A stretch of 64,000 nt of DNA from Bryobacteraceae bacterium (GTDB taxonomy: Bacteria > Acidobacteriota > Terriglobia > Bryobacterales > Bryobacteraceae). Numbering within the stretch: the stretch's first letter is position 1; every line of letters starts with the position of its first letter. The notes below the pieces were generated by a model, which was given only the letters and a program-made list of their open reading frames with translations, did not search any database and was not told the DNA's origin. Positions 44,565-51,898 of the stretch are shown here, in pieces. The DNA lies in NCBI GenBank assembly GCA_026002875.1, contig BPGE01000001.1:4340001-4404000 (forward strand), in the 5' to 3' direction. The translations under genes were made by a program, and so were the position numbers.

Positions 44565-45251
44565 ATGGATCGATCTGACCGGCTCGTGCTGTTCGATATC
44601 GACGGAACCCTGCTGCGCCGCAGCGGTCCGGCGCACCGCCAGGCTCTGGAGCGAGCCGTGGAGCGGGTGACCGGGACCGCCGTCTCCATCGACGGCATCC
44701 CCGTGGCGGGCATGCTGGACCGCGACATTCTGCTGGAGATGATGGCCAGGGCCGGAGTGCGGGGCCGGCCTGCGGAACGGCTTCTGGAAGAGGCCGGCCG
44801 CGCTGCGCAGAACATTTTCGTCCGGAATTGTCCTGATCTTTCCCGGAAGGTATGCCCCGGGGTCCGGCCGCTGCTGCGCGCGCTGCAGCGGCTGGGCGCG
44901 CCCTGCGGGCTGGTGACGGGGAATCTCGAGCGGATCGCCTGGACCAAGATGCGCCGCGCCGGACTGCGGGAATTCTTTTCGGTGGGCGCCTTCTCCGGCG
45001 ACGGCCCGACCCGCGGCGCGCTCATCCGGCTCGCCATCGAACGCGCGCGCCGTGCGGGGCTCATCAGACCGGGCGCAGTGACGATCTATGTCGGCGACCA
45101 CCCGAACGACGTAAAGGCCGCCCGCGAAGCGGGCGTGCGGATCGTGGCCGTGGGCACGGGCGTTGTGAGCGGCCCGGATCTGGTCGTTCACGCGCCGGAC
45201 CGTTACGTCGAGGACCTCCGGGCGCTGCGGGTGCGCGATCTGCTCGCGTAG
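44565..45251 (+). CDS. HAD-family hydrolase
   Basis: A 228-residue HAD phosphatase of the phosphoglycolate-phosphatase/beta-phosphoglucomutase type. Motif I is LVLFDIDGTLL (nucleophile Asp11, acid/base Asp13), motif II GLVTGN, motif III/IV VTIYVGDHPNDVKAAREAGV. A helical cap occupies about 20-90. Substrate not fixed. The gene is leaderless by spacing (TATCAT, eight-base gap) and has no Shine-Dalgarno. The stop is five bases before the convergent thiamine-binding gene. Confidence 0.88.
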   Translation: MDRSDRLVLFDIDGTLLRRSGPAHRQALERAVERVTGTAVSIDGIPVAGMLDRDILLEMMARAGVRGRPAERLLEEAGRAAQNIFVRNCPDLSRKVCPGVRPLLRALQRLGAPCGLVTGNLERIAWTKMRRAGLREFFSVGAFSGDGPTRGALIRLAIERARRAGLIRPGAVTIYVGDHPNDVKAAREAGVRIVAVGTGVVSGPDLVVHAPDRYVEDLRALRVRDLLA

Positions 45252-45256
45252 CCGGA

Positions 45257-45571
45257 TCAGCCTTCCGTCTTCATCTCGAGCAGCTGCTCCACCTTGCAGA
45301 TCTTGTCTTCCATCGTCTGGGGCTTGTCAGTGCGCGTGCCGATGCGGATGTTGGTGGAGATGCGCACGACGCCCATGGCGTGAAGCGCTTCATGGCAGCG
45401 TTTCACCGCGGCCACGACGTCGTCCCATTCGCCCTCGATGTTGGTGCCGTAGGCGTGCAGTTTTGTTTTCAGCCCCGATTCGCGCAGGATGCGCTCGCAC
45501 TCGGCGACTTCTTTCGAGACGCTGGCTCCCACGCCCAGCGGGATGATGCAGACATCAGCGATGGCTTTCAT
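45257..45571 (-). CDS. MTH1187/YkoF-type thiamine-binding protein
   Basis: A 104-residue protein of the DUF77 family: MKAIADVCIIPLGVGASVSKEVAECERILRESGL, HAYGTNIEGEWDDVVAAVKRCHEALHAMGVVRISTNIRIGTRTDK. Members bind thiamine or a related pyrimidine as a ferredoxin-like tetramer. GGAGA precedes the ATG. It ends beside the HAD gene (convergent) and is followed in the other direction by the SQR-like gene on the same strand, 48 bases upstream of its start; a shared transcript is possible. Confidence 0.9.
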   Translation of the reverse strand: MKAIADVCIIPLGVGASVSKEVAECERILRESGLKTKLHAYGTNIEGEWDDVVAAVKRCHEALHAMGVVRISTNIRIGTRTDKPQTMEDKICKVEQLLEMKTEG

Positions 45572-45619
45572 CGGACGGTCTCCGAGCTTATTTTCGCGCG
45601 CCTGGCTGCGGGGCCGGGA

Positions 45620-46975
45620 TCAGGCAAGCCCGCGGAGCATGAGCTCGAAGTAGACGGGCTTCAGAACGTGGCGCTTCAGAATCCAGCCGGCGCGGTGTTC
45701 GCGGCCCGGATCGAGCCAGGGCAGGGTAGGACGGGGCTGCTTCGTATAGTCGAACTCGGCCATCAGGACTTTGCCGTATTCCGTAATGAAGGGGCACGCG
45801 GCGTACCCGTCGTAACGCGCCTCCGGCCGCCTGCCCTCGATGGCGGCGATCACGTTGGCAGCCACAACGGGCGCCTGCATGCGGATGGCGGCTGCCGTCT
45901 TGCTGGTCGGAATTCCGGCGGCGTCGCCGGCCACGAAGATGTTCGAATACCGTTTGTGCGCCAGGGTGAACCTGTCGGCCGGAACCCAGTCCTCGCGCCG
46001 GCCTGTCTCCGGATCCTCAGTAAGCCCGGAGTCGACCACGAACCGCGGCGCCGACATGGGCGGCACGATATGGAGGAAGTCATAGTCCACAGTGACCGTC
46101 TCGACGCGGGGTTCGAGCCCGCCCGAGACCGGACGGATCCGCTTCTCCAGCACGACGCGGCGTGCGTGCGTGTCGACGGAGCGCACGCGATGCTCGAGTT
46201 CAACGGGGATGGAGCGCTCCCTGCAGATCTCCTCCAGCCGCCGCCGGAACGGCTCGACGTCATAGAGGTGGTCGGCGGCGGTATAGAAGCGGAACTCGGC
46301 CCGCTGGCGCGCGCCGCGCCGCCGGCAGTAATCCTCGGTGATGAAGCAGATCTTCTTGGGCACGCCTCCGCACTTGACCCTGGTCCACGTGTCGGTGAAG
46401 ACCGCGCGTCCGCCCGTGGCGGCAAACTGGCGGATGGCCTCCCAGCATCGCCGGGCGCTCCTGAAATCGTAAGCGCAGTGGACGTTTCCCTCCCCCAGCC
46501 GTTCTCGGGAGATGCCCTCAATCGCCTCGAAGTGCATTTCCAGGCCAGGGGCGAGCACGAGGCAGTCGTAAGGGATTCGTGCGCCGCCGGCAGGAATGAC
46601 GAGGTTCTTCGGCGCGTCAACGAAAACTGCCCGGTCCTGAACCACGCGGACACCGTCCGGGATCAGCCGCTCCTGGCGGCGCCGGATCTCGTGCGGCTGG
46701 AAGATCCCGGCCGCCATCAACGTGTAGCCCGGCTGATAGTCATGCCACCCGGCAGGATCAATCAGCGTGATATCGGGCTTCTCCAGGGCGCGCGCCAGAC
46801 GGGCGGCGATGCTGAGACCGGCGGCTCCTCCCCCGATGACAACGATCCTGGCCCTCGCCGAACTGACGGGTTGCGACCAGACGTAGATTCCTGCGGCGGC
46901 AGCGGCGCCGGCCGCCAGCGACGCCTGGAGTAACCGGCGGCGGGACACTGAGGGAAGGGAATCCGGAGAACCCAT
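45620..46975 (-). CDS. Sulfide:quinone oxidoreductase-like FAD flavoprotein, TAT signal
   Basis: A 451-residue pyridine-nucleotide-disulphide-oxidoreductase-fold protein. TAT signal SRRRLLQASLAAGAAAAAG, then FAD loop IVVIGGGAAGLSIAARLAR. The SQR-type active-site Cys occurs in VKCGGVPKKICF; a second Cys near the C-terminus (YAACPFITEYGKVLMAEFDY) may be its partner. FVAGDAAGIPTSKTAAAIRMQAPVV is the second FAD-binding GD box. SQR transfers electrons from sulfide to quinone at the membrane. The C-terminal WILKRHVLKPVYFELMLRG could be the amphipathic membrane anchor. Sulfide oxidation is likely but not proved. Confidence 0.83.
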   Translation of the reverse strand: MGSPDSLPSVSRRRLLQASLAAGAAAAAGIYVWSQPVSSARARIVVIGGGAAGLSIAARLARALEKPDITLIDPAGWHDYQPGYTLMAAGIFQPHEIRRRQERLIPDGVRVVQDRAVFVDAPKNLVIPAGGARIPYDCLVLAPGLEMHFEAIEGISRERLGEGNVHCAYDFRSARRCWEAIRQFAATGGRAVFTDTWTRVKCGGVPKKICFITEDYCRRRGARQRAEFRFYTAADHLYDVEPFRRRLEEICRERSIPVELEHRVRSVDTHARRVVLEKRIRPVSGGLEPRVETVTVDYDFLHIVPPMSAPRFVVDSGLTEDPETGRREDWVPADRFTLAHKRYSNIFVAGDAAGIPTSKTAAAIRMQAPVVAANVIAAIEGRRPEARYDGYAACPFITEYGKVLMAEFDYTKQPRPTLPWLDPGREHRAGWILKRHVLKPVYFELMLRGLA

Positions 46976-47179
46976 GGCGATCGCCTGCGTGGAGGAAGGG
47001 CCGCCTGTCCATCAACCAGGGAATGCGCCGTGGATGGCGCCGCGAAGGCGGGGCCCGGCCCCACGCTTCAGTATATCAGACTCGTTTGTCCGCAATTATG
47101 AGCTGCTGCAGAGATCATGGAAGCCAATCCGGCTGCGGGCCATGACCGGCGGGACATGGGAGCTGAGCGGACAAGGAAA

Positions 47180-47204
47180 GGGCGGCCTCGCGGGGAGGCC
47201 GCCC
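47180..47204 (-). terminator. Terminator of rpsT
   Basis: A ten-base-pair stem (GGGCGGCCTC 47180-47189 with its complement 47195-47204) and a five-base loop. Read on the minus strand it is followed by TTTCC, 25 bases after the rpsT stop. Confidence 0.7.
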
Positions 47205-47228
47205 GGGATGGATACGGCTGATTGGAGA

Positions 47229-47510
47229 TCAGGCCTGGGAGGGCGCGCCCTCGAGGGCCTTGAGCCGCTTGTGCAGGCGGCTCTTGTAGCGGGAGGCGGT
47301 GTTGTCTTTGATGATGCCCCACTTGGCGGCGCGGTCGATCAGCGAGAACGTCTTCGGCATGAGCTGCGCGGCGGCGGCGAGATCCTTCTTTTCGAGCGCC
47401 CGGCGCAGCGCGCGGATGGCGTGGCGCATGCGGGACTTGCGGATCTTGTTGATGGCCGTGCGCCGCTTCGTGATGCGCACGCGCTTCAGAGATGAAACAT
47501 GGTTGGCCAT
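47229..47510 (-). CDS. rpsT: 30S ribosomal protein S20
   Basis: A 93-residue, strongly basic three-helix protein that binds 16S r[42 protein letters not shown] and [30 protein letters not shown] are diagnostic. It is monocistronic, with its own promoter (TTGACC, 17-base spacer, TATAGT at 47556-47584) and terminator hairpin. It is divergent from the ATPase gene at 47643. Confidence 0.97.
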   Translation of the reverse strand: MANHVSSLKRVRITKRRTAINKIRKSRMRHAIRALRRALEKKDLAAAAQLMPKTFSLIDRAAKWGIIKDNTASRYKSRLHKRLKALEGAPSQA

Positions 47511-47555
47511 GGGTGTTTAAAGGCAGTACTCTTCCATTGGTACCAGACTTCTTTC

Positions 47556-47584
47556 ACTATAGCCTATTGTGAGGCGTCGGTCAA
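47556..47584 (-). promoter_or_regulatory. rpsT promoter
   Basis: On the minus strand, TTGACC (47579-47584), a 17-base spacer and TATAGT (47556-47561). This leaves a leader of about 40 bases before the rpsT ATG. Confidence 0.65.
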
Positions 47585-47611
47585 AACCGGCCGCACACCG
47601 GAGCGCTGAGG

Positions 47612-47635
47612 CCTGACGCCATATAATGAGTCAGG
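47612..47635 (+). promoter_or_regulatory. -10 box framed by an inverted repeat, upstream of the ATPase gene
   Basis: A perfect TATAAT (47622-47627) lies inside CCTGAC(47612-47617)-N12-GTCAGG(47630-47635). The repeat would place a dimeric regulator directly over the promoter of the ATPase/DUF4276 pair. ATG 47643 follows 15 bases after the -10 box. Confidence 0.5.
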
Positions 47636-47642
47636 ATTCCTC

Positions 47643-48848
47643 ATGGCGCGAAGCGGCAACATTGCAGGGCCGGCACGGATCGAGCAGCTCCGCATCAGAA
47701 ACTACAGGGCTCTCCGGGAGGTCGAAGTCAGGTTCACACCCCTGACAATTCTCATCGGCCCCAACGGTAGCGGGAAGTCAACTCTGTTTGACGTTTTCAA
47801 CTTCCTGTCAGAGTGTTTCCGACTCGGCTTGCGTCATGCCTGGGATCGGCGCGGGAAGGCGAAAGAGCTGCGAACCAGGGGCTCGCAAGGGCCAATCGAA
47901 TTCGAGTTGAAGTACCGCGAGACGCCCACCAGTCCTCTCATTACTTATCGCCTTGCCATTGACGAGGATTTGCGGGGGCCCTTCGTGGCCGAGGAATGGC
48001 TGCAGTGGCGGCGAGGCGCTCATGGTAAGCCCTTCCGTTTTCTGGACTACCGGTCTGGGCAAGGAGAGGCTGTCAGCGGAGAAGACCCGGACGAGAACGC
48101 ACGTCGTGTCTCCATCCCGCTCCAATCAAGAGAATTGATTGCGGTAAATGCCTTGGGACAGTTCGCTGAACATCCGAGAGTGGCAGCGTTGCGTAGTTTC
48201 ATCAGTGACTGGTACGTTTCCTACCTATCCGTTGACGAAACGAGAAGTCAGCCTGAGGCTGGTCCGCAAGAAAGACTCAGCAAGACCGGGGACAACCTCG
48301 CCAATGTATTGCAGTTCCTTGCCGAGTCGCATCCGGACCGACTGGAGAAGATCTTCGCAGTGCTGCGGGAGCGAGTTCCACGAATTGAGAAAGTCCTGGC
48401 AGAGACAATGCCCGACGGGCGTCTGCTGCTTCAGATCAAGGATGCTCCCTTCGATCAGCCGGTCCTTGCCAGGTTCGCATCTGATGGGACGCTCAAGATG
48501 TTGGCCTACCTGGTGGTTTTATATGACCCTGACCCGCCGCAGTTTATCGGAATTGAGGAACCGGAGAATTTCCTCCATCCGCCGCTGCTTCCCAAACTGG
48601 CCGAGGAATGCAGAATGGCGACACAAAGATCCCAGTTGCTCGTGACAACCCATTCTCCTCATTTCATCGATGGAGCGCGGCTGGAGGAAGTGCGCATTCT
48701 TGTAAGGGATCAAGGGGGCCACACGCGGATTTCCGAGCCCGACTCGAAGTTGAAAGCTCTCGTAGATGAAGGTGCCAGCTTGGGCTATTTGTGGCTCAGC
48801 GGCCACTTCAACGTCGACTGGCCGCTGCTGGAATCGGGCGCTCGCTGA
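47643..48848 (+). CDS. AAA/ABC-type ATPase of a putative defence pair
   Basis: A 401-residue ATPase of the RecF/OLD-like AAA_21 type. It starts [35 protein letters not shown], with Walker A at 39-47. An ABC-signature-like [18 protein letters not shown] (about 280), Walker [13 protein letters not shown] (about 303) and a switch His in [12 protein letters not shown] follow. No nuclease domain is fused to it; the next gene supplies a TOPRIM-like partner. Sampled G+C is lower than in recA (29 of 60 bases at 48181-48240 against 37 of 60 at 49981-50040), consistent with transfer. It is divergent from rpsT, and its promoter is framed by an inverted repeat. Confidence 0.88.
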   Translation: MARSGNIAGPARIEQLRIRNYRALREVEVRFTPLTILIGPNGSGKSTLFDVFNFLSECFRLGLRHAWDRRGKAKELRTRGSQGPIEFELKYRETPTSPLITYRLAIDEDLRGPFVAEEWLQWRRGAHGKPFRFLDYRSGQGEAVSGEDPDENARRVSIPLQSRELIAVNALGQFAEHPRVAALRSFISDWYVSYLSVDETRSQPEAGPQERLSKTGDNLANVLQFLAESHPDRLEKIFAVLRERVPRIEKVLAETMPDGRLLLQIKDAPFDQPVLARFASDGTLKMLAYLVVLYDPDPPQFIGIEEPENFLHPPLLPKLAEECRMATQRSQLLVTTHSPHFIDGARLEEVRILVRDQGGHTRISEPDSKLKALVDEGASLGYLWLSGHFNVDWPLLESGAR

Positions 48849-48859
48849 CCTCCATTTCG

Positions 48860-49483
48860 ATGCCTGTGGAAACCACATCGCTCCGGATTCTCTTCGAGGA
48901 ACCGTCAGCCACCGAAGCAGGGAGAATTCTGGTCCCGAAAGTGCTCGGACCAAATCACCCCCCTGTGTATTACATCCAGCACCAATGCAAGGCTGACTTG
49001 CTCAAGAGATTGCCGGGGCTCCTGCGTGGCTACAGCAGGACCCTGAACCCCGGTGACAAGGTTGTCGTCCTGCTTGACAAGGACCGCGAGGACTGCAAAG
49101 AGCTCAAAGTACGGCTGGAGGAGTTCGTCAGGGAGGCTGGTTTTCTCTCAGCAGCGGGGCGAACTGGCGCGCGCCGGGTTTTTGTTCGCATTGCAGTGGA
49201 AGAGTTGGAAGCATGGTACTTTGGCGATTGGGCAGCCGTTTGCCAGGCTTTCCCCAATGTTCCTCAGACGATCCCGTCCAAGAGCAGGTATAGGGACCCG
49301 GATGACATTCGGGGCGGCACCAAGGAGGCTTTTGAGCGAATTCTCCAGCGGGCCGGCTATTACCGCACGGGTGTGCCACGAATCGAAGTGGCCCGGCGAA
49401 TCGCACAGTTCATGGATCCCGCACAGAACACCTCCAGAAGCTTCCAGCTGTTCCGCGATACGCTGCAGAAACTTGTGAGTTGA
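48860..49483 (+). CDS. DUF4276 family protein, TOPRIM-like partner of the ATPase
   Basis: A 207-residue DUF4276 protein starting at ATG 48860 (MPVETTSLRILFEEPSATEAGRIL), 11 bases after the ATPase stop. Family features: acidic FEEPSATEAG, VVVLLDKDREDC (a D-x-D as in TOPRIM folds), and VEELEAWYFGDWAAVCQAFP. The C-terminal ERILQRAGYYRTGVPRIEVARRIAQFMDP and NTSRSFQLFRDTL are also seen. The acidic residues could bind metal for nucleic-acid cleavage; this is inference. No Shine-Dalgarno is visible, so it may rely on coupling to the ATPase. The frame open from 48791 includes ATPase-shadow residues. Confidence 0.85.
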   Translation: MPVETTSLRILFEEPSATEAGRILVPKVLGPNHPPVYYIQHQCKADLLKRLPGLLRGYSRTLNPGDKVVVLLDKDREDCKELKVRLEEFVREAGFLSAAGRTGARRVFVRIAVEELEAWYFGDWAAVCQAFPNVPQTIPSKSRYRDPDDIRGGTKEAFERILQRAGYYRTGVPRIEVARRIAQFMDPAQNTSRSFQLFRDTLQKLVS

Positions 49484-49604
49484 ACTTGCCCTCGCGGACC
49501 CTTCCCCTGGTCATTTCCGGCCAGCAACGGGACCTGAGAGAAGACAGACTGAGAGCTTTCGCTCCCGCCGGCTACTTTGTACACTGAGGATTCGCCCCGT
49601 CAGC

Positions 49605-49645
49605 TTGCTGCGGGTCCGTTTCTGGTATACTGTAAAAAATTACAC
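49605..49645 (+). promoter_or_regulatory. recA promoter with a candidate LexA box
   Basis: TATACT (49626-49631) with a weak -35 TTGCTG (49605-49610, spacer 15). CTGT-N8-ACAC at 49630-49645, with an A+T-rich centre, is one base from the CTGT-N8-ACAG SOS box and overlaps the -10 box, the position expected for a repressor. Confidence 0.5.
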
Positions 49646-49659
49646 ACTGGAGCGTGGTC

Positions 49660-50736
49660 ATGCCCCTCGACGAGAAGGAAAAACAGCGTCTGTTGGCGGT
49701 GACGCTTGGCAACATCGAGAAGCAGTACGGCAAGGGGATCATCCAGCGGCTGGGCTCTCACGAAGCCGTGGTGCCCGTCAGCGTGATTCCTTCCGGCTCG
49801 GTGTCGCTCGACTACGCGCTGGGCGTCGGGGGCTTTCCCCGGGGGCGCATCATCGAGATCTTCGGTCCGGAGTCTTCCGGCAAGACCACGATCGCACTCC
49901 AGGTGGTGGCGCAGGCGCAGAAGAACGGCGGCATGGCGGCGTTTGTCGACGTCGAGCATGCTCTCGACCCCGTCTATGCGAAAAAGCTCGGCGTGGACGT
50001 CGACAACCTGCTGGTGTCGCAGCCGGACTATGCCGAGCAGGCGCTGGAAATCACCGCGGCGCTGATCAACTCGAACGCCATTGACGTGGTGGTGGTGGAC
50101 TCTGTGGCGGCGCTGGTGCCCAAAGCCGAGCTCGACGGCGAGATGGGCGACTCCTTCGTCGGCGTGCAGGCGCGGCTGATGTCCCAGGCGATGCGCAAGC
50201 TGACGGGCATCGTGGCCAAGTCGAATACGTGCCTGATCTTCATCAACCAGATCCGCGAAAAGATCGGCGTCATGTTCGGCAACCCGGAGACAACCACGGG
50301 CGGGCGCGCGCTCAAGTTTTATTCGAGCGTGCGGCTTGACATCCGCCGCATTGCGGCGATCAAGGACGGCGAGAACGTTACCGGCAACCGCACCAAGGTG
50401 AAGGTGGTGAAGAACAAGCTCGCCCCGCCGTTCCGCGAAGCCGAGTTCGACATCATGTACGGCGAAGGCGTCAGCATCACGGGCGATCTGCTGGACACCG
50501 CCGTGGCGCACAACATCGTCGACAAGAGCGGCTCCTGGTACAGCTACAATGGCGAGCGCATCGGCCAGGGGCGCGAGAACGCCAAGCAGTTCCTGAAGGA
50601 CCACCCGGAAGTGCTGGCGCAGATCGACGCGCAGGTCCGGGCCGCGCTGGGGCTCGTGGCGCCTCAGCCCAAGGCCGAGCCCGCGCCCGCTGCCGAGCCG
50701 GCCAAAGCCACCGGGGCACGCGCCAGCCGCGCCTGA
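49660..50736 (+). CDS. recA: Recombinase RecA
   Basis: A 358-residue recombinase that forms filaments on single-stranded DNA, promotes strand exchange and triggers LexA cleavage. Walker [10 protein letters not shown], Walker [13 protein letters not shown], loop L2 [37 protein letters not shown] are all present; the C-terminus is Ala/Pro-rich. The ATG at 49660 has GGAG seven bases upstream; a GTG two codons earlier is less well spaced. A candidate SOS operator overlaps its promoter. It ends nine bases before the convergent mutarotase-like gene. Confidence 0.98.
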   Translation: MPLDEKEKQRLLAVTLGNIEKQYGKGIIQRLGSHEAVVPVSVIPSGSVSLDYALGVGGFPRGRIIEIFGPESSGKTTIALQVVAQAQKNGGMAAFVDVEHALDPVYAKKLGVDVDNLLVSQPDYAEQALEITAALINSNAIDVVVVDSVAALVPKAELDGEMGDSFVGVQARLMSQAMRKLTGIVAKSNTCLIFINQIREKIGVMFGNPETTTGGRALKFYSSVRLDIRRIAAIKDGENVTGNRTKVKVVKNKLAPPFREAEFDIMYGEGVSITGDLLDTAVAHNIVDKSGSWYSYNGERIGQGRENAKQFLKDHPEVLAQIDAQVRAALGLVAPQPKAEPAPAAEPAKATGARASRA

Positions 50737-50745
50737 GCCGCGCGA

Positions 50746-51798
50746 TCAATCCGCCGGACAGGCCGCTTCGATGGAACCGGCCGGAGCGAGCCAGGCTTCG
50801 TACTCCACTGAAACTTGCGTTCGCGCCGGAATCCAACGGTATCCCTTCACGCCGAACAACCCGCCACGGTCGATCATCGCCCGGCGGCTCTCCGGAAACG
50901 GAGACACGCCGAACTCCATGCCGCGCGTCAGCGTCACGCCATTCCACGGCGGCGCCGTGCGCGAGTGGTTCTCCTCCCAGATGCCGAGCCAGGGGAAGTC
51001 GGCCTGCCGCCAGACGTAGCCGATGGCGAGCCGCAGATCCGGATGCCAGGCGGCGAACCACGCCCGCTCCTGCGCCGGGTCCATCAGGTGCGTGGAGAAT
51101 GCGCCAGAGACGTCGCGGTTGGTGAACACCCGCATGTCCTCCACCGATCCGCCGACGCATGGAACAAACGGCCAGTCGAACTCCGCACCGATCTTCATGG
51201 AGCCCTTGCCGCCCGTGAAGTCATGCTCGATCACTTTCGAGCGTGTGGCCGTGGCGCGGAATTGCGTTTTGCCTTTTTCGAGAAACGGCGGGCCCAGCGT
51301 CACGTGCTGCGTCCATGCCACCGGCCTGTCCCAGCAGGATAGGTTCTCCACCGTTTCCGCAATCTGGATGCGCCGCGAGCCGGCGGCGAGCCGGATCATG
51401 CGCCCGAACCGCAATTGCGATGCGGGCAGCACGGCCGACTGCAGGAGCGTGTCCCCCTCGACGCGGATCTGATGCGGAATGACGCCCGCCTCGCCGTGCA
51501 CCACCATTCCGGCGGCAGCTTCTTCTTCGCTGGGTCCGCCGAACAGATCCAGGCAGAGATTGTGCCCGAGGATGCCCGCCAGCAGGCGGCTCTCCGCGTT
51601 GTTGCCGTATTCGGGATGCCTGGCCGGATCGTAGGCCGAGGGTTCGATGGACGGCCAGGGGGGAGTCCACAGCGGATTGACGCCGGACGCGAGGTCCCGG
51701 ATGGCGGCGATGTGCCCGCCTTCAGCAGTGACGATCACTTCCAGGTGTTCGTTGGAGAGGGAAAAGGCTTTCCGGCCGAGATATGCTATTGCGCTCAT
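50746..51798 (-). CDS. Galactose-mutarotase-like (aldose 1-epimerase-type) protein
   Basis: A 350-residue protein whose sequence suggests the beta-sandwich of aldose epimerases: LSNEHLEVIVTAEGGHIAAIRDLASGVNPLW at the start, HQIRVEGDTLLQSAVLPASQLRFGRMIRLAAGSRRIQIAETVENLS and PVAWTQHVTLGPPFL in the middle (a WxxH pair such as the epimerase catalytic His region), and EFGVSPFPESRRAMIDRGGLFGVKGYRWIPA near the end. Catalytic residues cannot be assigned with certainty, so it may be a carbohydrate-binding or DUF4432-like member. No signal peptide is seen. It is convergent with recA. Confidence 0.6.
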   Translation of the reverse strand: MSAIAYLGRKAFSLSNEHLEVIVTAEGGHIAAIRDLASGVNPLWTPPWPSIEPSAYDPARHPEYGNNAESRLLAGILGHNLCLDLFGGPSEEEAAAGMVVHGEAGVIPHQIRVEGDTLLQSAVLPASQLRFGRMIRLAAGSRRIQIAETVENLSCWDRPVAWTQHVTLGPPFLEKGKTQFRATATRSKVIEHDFTGGKGSMKIGAEFDWPFVPCVGGSVEDMRVFTNRDVSGAFSTHLMDPAQERAWFAAWHPDLRLAIGYVWRQADFPWLGIWEENHSRTAPPWNGVTLTRGMEFGVSPFPESRRAMIDRGGLFGVKGYRWIPARTQVSVEYEAWLAPAGSIEAACPAD

Positions 51799-51898
51799 GA
51801 CTGACTCGCCGTTTCACTCTACTCAAGCCTTCCGTGGAAGAAAAGCGGCGGCGGATCGCGGGGAGCGTCCGCCGCCGGGCCGTCAGACCGAAAGGGAG

